Positions 52,436-63,108 of a DNA stretch of 64,000 bases are shown here, piece by piece. The stretch is taken from assembly GCA_026315105.1 (NCBI GenBank), contig CM048745.1:279513247-279577246 (forward strand), written 5' to 3'. The position numbers were made by a program, and so were the translations under genes. The notes beneath the pieces are model-generated. The model saw only the letters and a program-made list of their open reading frames with translations, was not told where the DNA came from and did not search any database. Source of the stretch: Locusta migratoria. Taxonomy: Eukaryota > Arthropoda > Insecta > Orthoptera > Acrididae. The stretch's first letter is position 1, and each line of letters opens with the position of its first letter.

Positions 52436-54005
52436 GCTCAAAGGACATGTACAGATTTGAAAAGGTAAATTTGTTACTTGTCACATACCTAACCTGAGAT
52501 ATTAAATTTATTGAATTCCTCGGTCTCCTTGGTGTTGCAATTTCCACAATGGTGGTGTATGTGTAGAATTTATTGCATTTTAGTACCGTCAGCAGTAACA
52601 TCTCATAACAAATTGAATAACAATTCAGTAAATAACTTGCAACAAATGCATCTAACGCTCAGAATGGCTACAACAATAGCACCAAAGTGTACTTGGAACA
52701 TTACTGAATGCTTATTGGCTGTAAGATAATGAGTGATGTAAGTGTGCAGGATGATGCTAGAATTGATGATCATTATTCCAAGTTCCTGGATAATAGCACT
52801 GGAACAGAGTTAGCTTACAAATTGGGACCATGGGTTTTATCAGGGAAAAGCTAAGAGAGTGCCTCAATATTATGCAGGCAGATGATAGTGTGGACAAGCA
52901 TTGTTCTGTCGAAAAATGGCACCATGATAGTGCTGCATTGGAGGTAACATGCAAATACACATCAGGTCCGTGACATACTGCTGGCCACCAGAGTTCTCAG
53001 TCTCGGTCTGAAATCGTTCACAACAGCTCCTCACACCTTGATGCTGTGAGTAACTCTACTGTGCCTCTGAAACATTGAAACAAAGGGATTTATGGCCAGA
53101 TGGGCTGCTCACTAACTGATCATGGTCATCCGGGGTAGTACAGAATTTTTATCACTGGACATGATACATCACTTTTGTCATGTTGTTCACGTTTAATTTT
53201 AGTTACCAGAGCTAGTAGAGCATGCAAGGGGCATGAATTATGTCAGATGTTGAATGATCACTGTGATGGACAAAGAGAACCTACATACTTATGTAAGGCA
53301 AACTTATAAGCCCCTGGCATAGTTTACACAGTTTTAAATGGGGATTTTGATGTTCTCCATTTGGCTGGCTGGTCTAATTATGTAACAGCCACATTTTTAT
53401 GGCACTGAGATGATAGTAGCCCATTATTGGTGTGACAGTAAAATCCTAGACACATGATGGATTCCAAAATCCCACTGCTGTTCTTAGTGAGGGCTGTGTC
53501 TGCTGTGTGAGTAATGTCCTGACATGCTGCAATGACATGGGATGCTACAGGGCCAGCTGGTGGATGCACTTTCAATGTGACAAATGGCCACTTAATTCTT
53601 AGATCAGCAAGCAACCTGTATACCTCACCTCGAGACACAGCAGTGCCGAGTGAGGCTTTTGTTGTTTAATTAAATTTTGTGATAACTTCCAGATGTCTGT
53701 AACTTCTTGCCACGATATTTTGGCACAGGGTCTTCTGGCCATCTTCAGCTGAGTACTGGTGAAGATCCGCCACATGCACTGTGTATTCAGGTGACATTAC
53801 ATTCCAGACCACTGCAGAGTACAACTTGCCAGGCAGACTTTACACCAACAGATCATTCTGGGTCAGTATTGATCTGCTTCAATTTCTGTGAAGACTCTGT
53901 ATAATGATAGAGCTCTTGTGTGTCTTAGGGTCCCGTGCTGTTATTCAACTGCCGATTTCTTCGTGAAGGTGTCAATCAGCAGGCTGCAATTTATATGAAT
54001 TTGTT
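52436..54005. other. unassigned
   Basis: Moderately GC. Several open frames (for example an 86-codon minus frame at 53378-53638) lack recognised motifs. GGCCATCTTCAGCTGAGTAC at about 53740 looks like part of a dispersed repeat but has no second copy here. Confidence 0.4.
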
Positions 54006-54526
54006 TACGAGGTATGTCCACAAAGTAAGTTACATTTTGTTATATACAACAAATGTGTACAGATACAGAACAAATATTTATTGTACAAAAATCCTTACCT
54101 GTAAGCTACTTTTCTACATAGCTTCTGAAATTTTGTAGGCACTTGTCATAGCGTGGCACAAGTTTTTGTATGCCTTCTTCAAAGAAGGTTGGCGCTTGTA
54201 TATTCAACCGTGTGGTAACAATTTAATGAATTAGTAATCATGAGATTTGTGGGATTTCCATAGCAAGGACAGTAAGTGTAAACTTATGCTTGTGCTTAAT
54301 CGTCTCTTCAGTTGTCTGAACCAGTTCTTTGGTAACCACAGACGAATGTCTACTTCATTCTTCATCGTGCACTTGATCACATCCTTCACTGAACAGCCAG
54401 ACCCACTGAATCACTCATAGCACTTTGTCCACAGACCTCTCACATTTGCTGATGAATTTCCTTTGGTTTAACTTTCTTTACATTTAGAAAACTAATCACA
54501 GATCTGATTTCACATGCAGTGGTATA

Positions 54527-55634
54527 CAGGAAAACCTCATTTTTACGTTCCCGGTTTTTACGTTTTCCTGCCATTTACACCATTTTTGTCGGTCCCGTCA
54601 AATTTCCTATGTTCACAATGTTAATTTGCCCTTGTTTTTGCGTTGACATATTTTTACTTTTCCCGCGTTTTACGCTTTTCGAAAGCATGTTCATGAAGAA
54701 AAAAAGACGTAATCTACATAAACTGATGCTAGCATGGCTTTTCCCCTTAAAGTATAGCACTTAAAAATTATTCACAGTCTAGTTTTTTGACACTTTGCAT
54801 TTATTGAAATGTATATTGCGCCTATCGTTGGCAGTAATCGGCTAGTTGACTTACAACACACCAATGTGTGGCGATCTTTCCACCAGATTCTTTGCCAGAG
54901 CGCCTGGCGTGTACTCAGACAAACAGAATGGTTTGTTGACATGAGAATAACGCTGATTTGTGGCAGTGTAGTTCCTCTTTCCGCTAGCTTCTTTGCCAGA
55001 GCGGCTGGTGTGTACTCAATCAGAACCAGTTGCTTTGTTAATGTGAGAATAAAGAGTTGCATTGTTTTTGTGATACATATTTCTGATCAATAAAAAATGT
55101 TATCTGCCAAAGTTGGGTATCATAATACCCACAACCTCAAAAAATCAATAATAGTGCGAGATGCTGATTCTATGCAAACGTCACAAAAATACTTATGCAC
55201 ATGTTTACACTGGAGAACGCAGATAAATTCTCTAATATTGTCATGTGAAACAGCGAAAAATACAAATAGAACAGAACTTTGAGTTTTCCTACATAAATAA
55301 TTAATGCCTTTAAAAGGCAGTAATTTTGAAGATGTTTTACATAGCTTAGCAGCGGCGTCCTCGATTATAATGAATAAAATTACGTCAAAAATTTCTACTT
55401 TCCATAAAATTTACCAGTTCTGCCCTGCACTTAAAAGAGTAAAAATTTGGATAAACTTTATTGTATAATAAACTTCCTGGCGAGTATTTAGATGCCAATT
55501 GTGTACATAAACCACAAACTACAAAAATGCAAGGCTGATCCAGTAAGCATATTTTACCATTTAAAACATTATTTCCTGCATTTTACACCATTTTACTGAA
55601 GTCCCTTGAAAAGCGTGAAAACGAGGTTCTACTG
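54527..55634. mobile_element. pogo/Tigger-like TIR element (non-autonomous)
   Basis: Left end CAGGAAAACCTCATTTTTACG, right end (complement) CAGTAGAACCTCGTTTTCACG, matching the CAGTAGAACCTCG-type ends of Tigger elements. TA on both sides (54525-54526, 55635-55636). Interior contains a tandem duplication (54887/54988) and short frames only; no DDE domain recognised. Confidence 0.75.
54887..55070 (+). repeat. about 100-bp imperfect tandem duplication
   Basis: TTCTTTGCCAGAGCGCCTGG then CGTGTACTCAGACAAACAGAATGG is followed 101 bp later by TTCTTTGCCAGAGCGGCTGG then TGTGTACTCAATCAGAACCAGTTG, with GAGAATAA in both tails. Confidence 0.8.
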
Positions 55635-55822
55635 TATTCAATTACGGTTGACATTATAAAGAAGCATTACAAAGCACACTTCGGTGGCAGTGATCTGAAA
55701 ATGGTGTACATGTCTTCTCCTTGAGTCAGTGTAACTGTCGCGCATGCTTGGAACTGCGATCGTAGTGCTGCCACAGAGAGAAATGGAAACGGAACTTACT
55801 TTGTGAATGACCCTTGTAATTT

Positions 55823-57245
55823 ACTTGGGCAAGTGGTCACACAAATTTATGTAACTGTGTTTAATTCACTTCTTCCTAGTGGGGTTAAGACATATTCATA
55901 TTGTGTTATTTGCTGTTGGTAAACAGAAAGGAGATTTCTTTAAATTTTATGGCACTTTTGGGCAGCAGGGATAAGATTAATGTTACTATTTTCTTTGACG
56001 GTTTACAATTATTATGATGTGAAATCAATTTGAGAGTTTCTGGTACCTTGTGCTAAAGATACTAGAAGACATCCAAGAACCTGTGATACCTTTCAAGTTG
56101 GCAATTTTCACATAAGATAGTAGGACAGAGTCAGCAAAACCTAAACATTGAGTGGGGCTGTCCTGGTTTTTCCGTACAGTCTGACTATAGCAAAACTATT
56201 TTGTAAAGGTAGTTCACACAAACTGAGAACTCCTCTAAAAGTAAATGCATTGAACACGGAAATCTGTTATTGTTGACAGTATTGTTTAAGCTGAAGATTG
56301 AGCCATGAGAATCATTAAAAGTTGTATTTGTAAAACTGTATTGATGTTTTATTTGTGGGTGGAATTTGTCCTGTATTTATTTACCCATTTTGTTGTTCAT
56401 TGGAACAGCGAAACACACTTTGGTATGGTATTGTCGGTTGGAATTTCACTAATAATAAAAACCTTTTTTGGGAATTTGTGTATGCTTCTTAATCCAGCAT
56501 CACTACTTCACGTTTTTGTTTTGCTAAAATTGGGTGGCATGGGAATGTGAGGACAGGCCCGCTCACTGTTAAGGTTAGGCTGACCCTGTCCGACCACTGC
56601 AAGTGAGAACTGCTAAATTGTGTAACAAGCACACTGTATATGATTCAAATCTACTTCTGTCATCCAGGAACAAATGCTCCCTGCAACAGTCTATGGAAAT
56701 TACAATCCCATGCATAGACACTGACCACACGAATGTGTGGAGTGTGCTATGTTTGGGAGGAATTGACTGCTGATGAATAACACTGTGTTATAGTTAACAC
56801 ATGTGGTTGCAATATGAAGAAAGGTCTCTACTGATGTCACATTGTGGGGAGCCAGGGGGTATGATCTCAAGTTACAGCTGGTACTGGTCAAGGGAAATTT
56901 GACAGCACAATGGTATGTCACAGCCATCCTGCATCCTCACATTACCACTCATGTAACAGTATTGTGATGGTATTTTTTGACTGGATAAAGCTCATCCATG
57001 TGTGGCAAATGTCTCTTTGAACTTTCTACATGCTGTTGAGGTCCCAGGGCTAGCAAATTATTTTATACTTTTTAGTATATTTTAAAAATCTGTTATATCA
57101 AAGTATTTTTTCTCTCTCTCTTTCTTTAATATCTATCACAGATGTTATAATGATCACTTCCTTGTGGTGACAAATATAGAACAATATAGTCCATTTTCAA
57201 ACCATGGCTTCAGATGTGTGATCTTACTGTTCTACCAAGATGATA
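55823..57245. other. no recognisable feature
   Basis: AT-rich with a GC-richer patch at 56540-56950 whose frames show no motif. Confidence 0.4.
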
Positions 57246-57251
57246 TGAATA

Positions 57252-57470
57252 CCGTATTTATCCAAATCTAAGGCGCAATCACTCATAAAATGAGACCCAG
57301 ATTTCAAGAAGGTTCTTTGGTGAAAACACTTTTCAGGAGTCTGTGGTAGTTGTTTGTAATGACATAGTGATTCGTGGGAAGCACGATTGGTCAGATGTGT
57401 GCTGTTGCTGACAGCCACTGCAGGATGTTGGCTGATCAAAATTCCCTGATTTTTCAAGAATTTTCATAGA
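57252..57470. repeat. fragment of the 28.4-kb TIR element family
   Basis: Starts ACCGTATTTATCCAAATCTA, the family terminus, and then GGTTCTTTGGTGAAAACACTTTTCAGG...GTGGTAGTTGT, complementary to 29570-29640. Confidence 0.6.
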
Positions 57471-58375
57471 GTATATTTTTATTCATTTTTTAATATAAAG
57501 CAGTTAACCTACTGAAGACTGGATTGTGAACGATGGTGCAAAGCTGCACTTTCACTTTAACAACATTGCCAAAGGTGTAAGAATTGACAAGTGAAAGGTA
57601 AAAATTTTAGGACACATTCAAACCAAAAAAATACTTCAATTAGTGTACCTATGAAACTTTAAACTCTGTTATTTCAGGAACAGCTGCATTTCAGTGTTGC
57701 GTAATTATTACCTTGTATTAGAATATTTAGTAAGAAGGTACTGACAGTACTCGGCAAGTTAAAGTGTCGAAAGATTGGTCATTTATAAACCAACTATATT
57801 TACACTATTTTTTGTTAAAACAATTTGTTAATAAACTTGGTTTTTCTTTTTTTAAATGAAATATCACAATTTAAGGTGCAATACTTGGCACTATAGTGGT
57901 AAAAAACTGATATTCTCATTTCTGGTTGCCTTCTCAGTCCATCATCACAATTATGCAGATTCCATAGAAAAATTGTGCGAAAATTGCACGACTACTGAGT
58001 ACTGTGTGATGTAGCCATCGTTGTCTGCTGCCTTTCTTTGTTTTTGTTCACTTTTATTTATTACTGTTCATGTTCTGTTACAGTTAGTAATTTCATCAAA
58101 GAATTGAGTTTTGTCTAAAAAAAACATCTGAAAGACTTTTTTGTTTTTTGTTTTTTTACTTCTGTGCTTGACTGGTACTTTCGTGGAACCAAGACAAAAT
58201 ATCAGGCTCTCCAGCGATTGTATAAAAGTAAAATTCCCTAAGTTTTCCAGGTCAATTTTTCTATTTTTCCAGGGTCATATTGTGCTTAGTCGCTAACCAC
58301 ATTTGATTCATTTTGTGACAGAATCTACAAATTTTGATCATACAATGCAAACTTTCATGGCCGGCGTCAACTTCA
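57471..58375. other. no recognisable feature
   Basis: AT-rich sequence without a supported feature. Confidence 0.45.
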
Positions 58376-58378
58376 TTT

Positions 58379-58410
58379 AAAAAAAAAAAAAAAAAGAAGA
58401 AGAAGAAGAA
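58379..58410 (+). repeat. poly-A and (GAA)n tract
   Basis: A17 followed by five GAA/AAG units; possibly the tail of a retroposon. Confidence 0.8.
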
Positions 58411-58416
58411 AAGGAT

Positions 58417-58545
58417 CCAGAATGAAACTTCACTCTGCAGCGAAGTGTGCGCTGATATGAAACTTCCTGGCAGATTAAAATTGTGTGCCGGAACCGGGAC
58501 TCGAACCTGGGACCTTTGCCTTTCACGAGTAAGATTTCAAATTAA
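58417..58545 (-). repeat. tRNA-derived SINE (family B), partial copy
   Basis: CCAGAATGAAACTTCACTCTGCAGC, AACTTCCTGGCAGATTAAAA, GGGACTCGAACCTGGGACC (B box on minus strand GGTTCGAGTCCC) and CTTTGCCTTTCACGAG; the A-box half beyond 58535 is missing. Confidence 0.8.
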
Positions 58546-59580
58546 ACATATTTCCGTACATTGTGCAACCAAATGTTGCGACTGCAACCAAGAGACCGGG
58601 AGACTCTTGCGACCAGCATGTCCAGTTGTGTAGTATCCGAGTCACGGCGACTCTGCGACACTGCTACTCAAGTATTTCTGTGTGAATCGCCCCATTTAAT
58701 TACATTTTTTGTGTCTCTTAGTCACTAAGTATCTCAGTAGCTCAGAGACTAAGTTTCGGTCGCCACCGTTCAAACTGTGAATAGGGCCTAAGTTTTAGTC
58801 ACCACCATTCAAACTAAATACGACTGCCAGTGAGGCATTCTAGTTGTGGTGTGGAATGGGTTGCAACCGTTTGTGACAGGATTTTTTTTGCAGATCTCTG
58901 TTGTTTACACGGATCAACAACTGTGGGTCACATGCTACACTCTTCGCTATAAGTGACATGTGCACATTAACATCCCCTATTTTAGAGGGAAGGTGGCATA
59001 TGTAGCAAACAGCATGCATTATATTTAAACTGATGAAAATGACATGGATACAAATTCACAACCACTATTGCAGTGAAGTACTGGTATGCAAAAATACATA
59101 CCTATGTTCTTTTAATACCTACTTGCGAAGAAATAGAAATGCTAAATGTTTTGCTCAAAATTACAGCACTACTAACTGACCTACTGTAATAAGCTTGACC
59201 TCTGCAAAAGCCACATTTTGAAAGCAACAATGTGCCTCTGAAAAGCGTTCTGAGGTGTGGTACTGCCCACTATTTCTTTTTAAACATGAATAGCTTTCAT
59301 ATTGAAAGCCCCCTAGCGTGTGAACAACTTCGTCATTACATCTAATACCTGTAGCACCAGCTGTACTTTTGCACACTGAACATCTTGCAGCCTCTTCCTA
59401 GAAACTTAACGAGTTTTAATTCTTAATCTTTCTTGGAAAGAGAGAATTCACAAAATTGGTTACGTTTGGGCAAGAAAAACATTGACAATAAATAGCAGAT
59501 AATTAGTACCAATCAATGGCAAAATTTCTGAAAAAAAAGATGATTATGGGGAAACTGGTGTCTGGATTTATTTATTAATA
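58546..59580. other. unassigned
   Basis: 58550-58850 has repeated CGGTCGCCACC/AGTCACCACC and TTCAAACTGTGAATAGGGCC phrases that may be a Harbinger-like terminus; not confirmed. A 71-codon minus frame at 59161-59376 has Cys-rich sequence but no recognised domain. Confidence 0.35.
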
Positions 59581-59582
59581 AT

Positions 59583-59776
59583 TAATAATATAGTAAGGAC
59601 AGTTTACAACTCACCGCAAAGATGTGGAGACGAGATGCGACAGGCACATATGAAAGACACACACATACAACACTGGCCGATAGCTGAAAGTTTGTATATG
59701 TGTGTCTTTCGTATGTGCCTGTCACAGCTCGTTGCCATGTCTTTGCGGTGATTTGTAAACTGTCCTTGCTATATTA
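59583..59776. repeat. 194-bp self-complementary PLE-end element
   Basis: Left half (TATAGTAAGGACAGTTTACAAC, CACCGCAAAGATGTGG, GACAGGCACATATGAAAGAC, ACACACATACAACAC) is almost exactly mirrored by the right half (TTTGTATATGTGTGTCTTTC, GTATGTGCCTGTCACAGC, CATGTCTTTGCGGTGATTTG, TAAACTGTCCTTGCTATATT), with GGCCGATAGCTGAAAG at the turn. Two PLE termini head to head with nothing between. Confidence 0.8.
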
Positions 59777-60058
59777 TTAATTCCAACCTGGACTTACCAT
59801 TATTTTATTTATTAAGAGCTTTCTTTAACAATTTGAGATAATTTCATTAATATAATTGATGTTTTTATATAGCTAGTACTTGATTAATGAAACACTGAAA
59901 GAGTTATGCACATTGTTCTGCTTTACATGAAAACACATTGAGAACTTTTTGAGATGAAGATCAAACATTTACATACGTAATCTAGGCTATTTCTGGGATT
60001 TAATTGCGTCTCTCGCAGAGTAATCGGCTTGAAATTATATAGTACAGCATGTTCCATG

Positions 60059-60060
<2 letters not shown>

Positions 60061-60105
<45 letters not shown>
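60061..60105 (+). repeat. (AC)n microsatellite
   Basis: About 22 AC units. Confidence 0.95.
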
Positions 60106-60106
<1 letters not shown>

Positions 60107-60169
60107 CCATTCTGATGTTTTTCTAGTATTTCAATAACCAGTAAAAGGAGAGAGAAAATTGAGTTAATC

Positions 60170-60855
60170 TAGTGCAGAAATTGAAGCAACTGTCTGGTTT
60201 TGTGTTTTTGGCAGTGCATATTTGTGATTGTATCACATTATTGATTTTTTATGGTGTCAATACAAATTAATCTGCTTAACATTCACCCAACCACCTACCT
60301 TGCCACATGATGTTAATCTTGTGGACATTAATCATTTGATATTGCTTGACGAAGTGCTATACTGACTCAAAGTTCCCTTGTTGCATGATCAAAATCTCAT
60401 TTCATCGCATTTTTTTACAACATGCACATGTCTCATTTCGTGCTTGCAACAAATGGCTGACACTTTTACACAACAGCTTATCAGAAATATTTTGACGAGT
60501 TTCTATGGTTATTTAATGATTTTCTAGATTTGGTTGGACAGAATGTAATAGCACAGTGAAAATACAGATTTGTTTACATAGGGAAGGCTTAAAAATTACA
60601 TTTTCATTGCCTATCTGCACCCAGCACATGATTGGGCATCCATTCTTCCAAAAGTTCATTTTTACCAGAATAACTTAGCTCAACTGCTAAGCTCATGATT
60701 CAAACCCAACTACTGTAGCTGTATCTTTATTCATTCTATTTTTTATTTCGTGTAGAATGAACCAACTTTGTTTCATTTTAAGTGTGGCCTACAACTATTT
60801 CCCCCTTAAATTTATAGTCATATTTGGATGCGACTGAGATTCGGGTACTTGTTGC
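60170..60855. repeat. truncated copy of the 28.4-kb TIR element family
   Basis: TGTTTTTGGCAGTGCATATTTGTGATTG aligns with 28845-28870, and CAACTGCTAAGCTCATGATTC, AAACCCAACTACTGTAGCTG with 29635-29675; the right end ATTTATAGTCATATTTGGATG is a diverged terminus. Confidence 0.6.
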
Positions 60856-61660
60856 TTTCTCCTTGATTTTTCAAGCGTAGAAATAAGGATTTTGAGCGAA
60901 TTTTATACACACTACATTAATAGCACAGTTTCATCATTGTAGCGTATTTTATGTAAGATCTTTAGGACATTACAATAGAAACTATGAACAAAATTCATGA
61001 AATCTGTGAAAAAACCCTGATTTTTCCCAGTACTTTTAAATTCCCTTATATTTCCAGTTTTCCAGGTTGGGTGGGCACACTACATTGAGAGTTTGCGAAT
61101 GTAAAAAAATCTGCATTTCCAACTTACCTTCTATGTGCTTATTATGTTCAACCTAACCATAAACTCAAAAACCGTGAAATATTCATAGACACACAAATGT
61201 ATTTCTGAAAAGCAAGTACGGTATGTGAATGTGTCATCTATCTTAAGCTTGGAAGACAGATACTATTTTCTGAAGAAGAATGTGATTAAAAATGACATTT
61301 TGATTGTGCACAAAAAAATCTTTGCTTTAGCACAATGTGATGTCCAGCATTCATAGTTTCTAATGATTGATGTTTCAAAGCATCAATGTTTTGTAATTAA
61401 ATCATGAGGCTAGGTAGACCATCAGTGGACCAGTTTCTGTTATTGCCATAATCACAAGGAACAAAGACAAACACAAATATGCATTGCTAAAACACAAACC
61501 AAAAAATCACTTCAATTTTGATGGTATAAATTCAATCCATCTTTTCCACTCCAAATTGGTTACGTGAAATACATAAAAACACACAAAAATATTTTTGAAA
61601 TGCAAAAACTATATTTGAAAGTTTTGCTACTAGATTCCTATTTAACCACATATTCGAAAA
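60856..61660. other. no recognisable feature
   Basis: AT-rich. A possible 25-bp microexon (61132-61156, minus) is discussed as a finding only. Confidence 0.45.
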
Positions 61661-62442
61661 TCAACAATGGAAACTCTGATAGGAATATCAATAATGGAGG
61701 ATAGGTAATGACTCACCCTAAAGAGGCTCGCTAAGCTGCTGACAGACATGAAAATAGATAATCACGTCCAGACAATTTAAATTTTTGGCCATGGTCTTCA
61801 TCAGAAAAAGAGACACAAACATTCACACAATCATTCAGACAACTATACACACAACTATCATGTCTGGCCACTCCAGCAACACAAGCTACACTGTGAGTGA
61901 GGTGGGGAGCGGAGGGGGAAGGATGCTGGGTAAAGGTGGGGATGGAAAGTTCCGTATTGCATGATGGCTTTTAAAGGCAGGAATTTGAATTGCGGCAATG
62001 AATACCGTGAAGGAAAGGGGTGGGAAAGAATGAAAGGGAGGTGTAGAGGAGTGTGGGGTGGGAGTGGGCGATTTGAAATGATAAGAATAATAAGTAAAAA
62101 TAAAAATAGGAAAAAAATGGAAAAAAATAAAGTTGGGGGGGGGGGGGGGGAGGAAAAAATAAAATGGGAAACATAGGAAAGAATAAAAAAAGGAAGTAAA
62201 AATAAAAGTACTAAATTAGGGGGATATTGTAAGTGGTAATGAACAGTTGTAAGGAAGACATGGATACAGGTTAATAGGTGTGGTAGGAAGGGGAGGGTGG
62301 GATGTTAGGCACAGTGTTCAGGGATGGGAAGTTATCCTAGGTTGAGGCCAGGATGGTTGTGGGACCATAGAATGTGTTGAAGGGACAACTTCCATTTGTG
62401 CAGTTCAGAAGAGCTGGTGGTGGAGAGAAGGATCCAGTTGGC

Positions 62443-62690
62443 TCAGGTAGTGAAGCAGCCATTGAAATCCAGAGAACTGTGCTCAGCTGCATGTTGTGAC
62501 ACAGGGTGCTCTATCTTGTTTCTTGCCACTGTTTGGTAGTGGCCATTCATTCTAACGGACAGCTGGTTTGTCGTCATATCGATATAAAATGCTGTGCAAT
62601 GATTGCAGCGGAGATAGTATATCACATGGCTGCTTTCACAGGTGGCCAGACCTCTGATGGGGTAGGACAAGCTTTTGACAGGACTGGAAT
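62443..62690 (-). pseudogene. PLE GIY-YIG domain, motif-damaged
   Basis: SYPIRGLATCESSHVIYYLR, CNHCTAFYIDMTTNQLSVRM, NGHYQTVARNKIEHPVSQHA. Same layout as 10121-10525, but the glycine of the YIG box is Asp (FYIDMT), which should disable catalysis. A frameshift near 62690 separates it from the linker. Confidence 0.8.
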
Positions 62691-62727
62691 AGGAAGTGCT
62701 GGTTGGTTGAATTGGGCAGGTTTTGCA

Positions 62728-63108
62728 TCAGGGTCTTCCATGAGGATGTGATCCCTGTGGTAAGGAGTTGGGAGTGGCAAAGGGATGGACTAGGATGTTG
62801 TGGAGGTTGGATGAGTGACAGAACACCATGTTAGGAGGGGTCGGAAATATCTTGGGCAGGATGTCTCTCATTTCAGGGCATGGTGACAGACAATCAAAGC
62901 CCTGATGAAGGATGTGATTAAGTTGTTCCAGTCTGCAGTGGTATTGGGTGACAAGGAGGACACTCCATTGTGACTGATTATTGGGGTTGGGGGGAGGATT
63001 GGTGGTGTGTGGGAATATGGCACAGGAAATCTGTTTGCAAACTAGGTCAGGAGGGTAATGTCTGTCTGTGAAGGCCTGTGACATAATGAGTAGTGGACTT
63101 CTCATCAC
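62728..63108 (-). pseudogene. PLE RT C-terminus and linker
   Basis: Minus strand: QSQWSVLLVTQYHCRLEQLN, HILHQGFDCLSPCPEMRDIL, PKIFPTPPNMVFCHSSNLHN, ILVHPFATPN. This corresponds to the thumb/linker of the PLE at 46400-46660 (there QQGYDFLKPCPEMRSILNDI, LPTPTPPRVSFCLPPNLLVH). Confidence 0.75.

Larger units (their letters stand above)
54008..55816 (-). mobile_element. mariner transposon with a nested Tigger-like element
   Basis: TIRs: left CGAGGTATGTCC, ACAAAGTAAGTT; right (complement) CAAGGGTCATTC, ACAAAGTAAGTT; TA at 54006-54007 and 55817-55818. Minus strand near 54195-54115 reads PTFFEEGIQKLVPRYDKCLQN then FRSYVEK, the C-terminus of a mariner transposase. Outer element alone is about 700 bp, so the transposase is largely deleted. 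Interrupted by the 1.1-kb element at 54527-55634. Confidence 0.75.
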
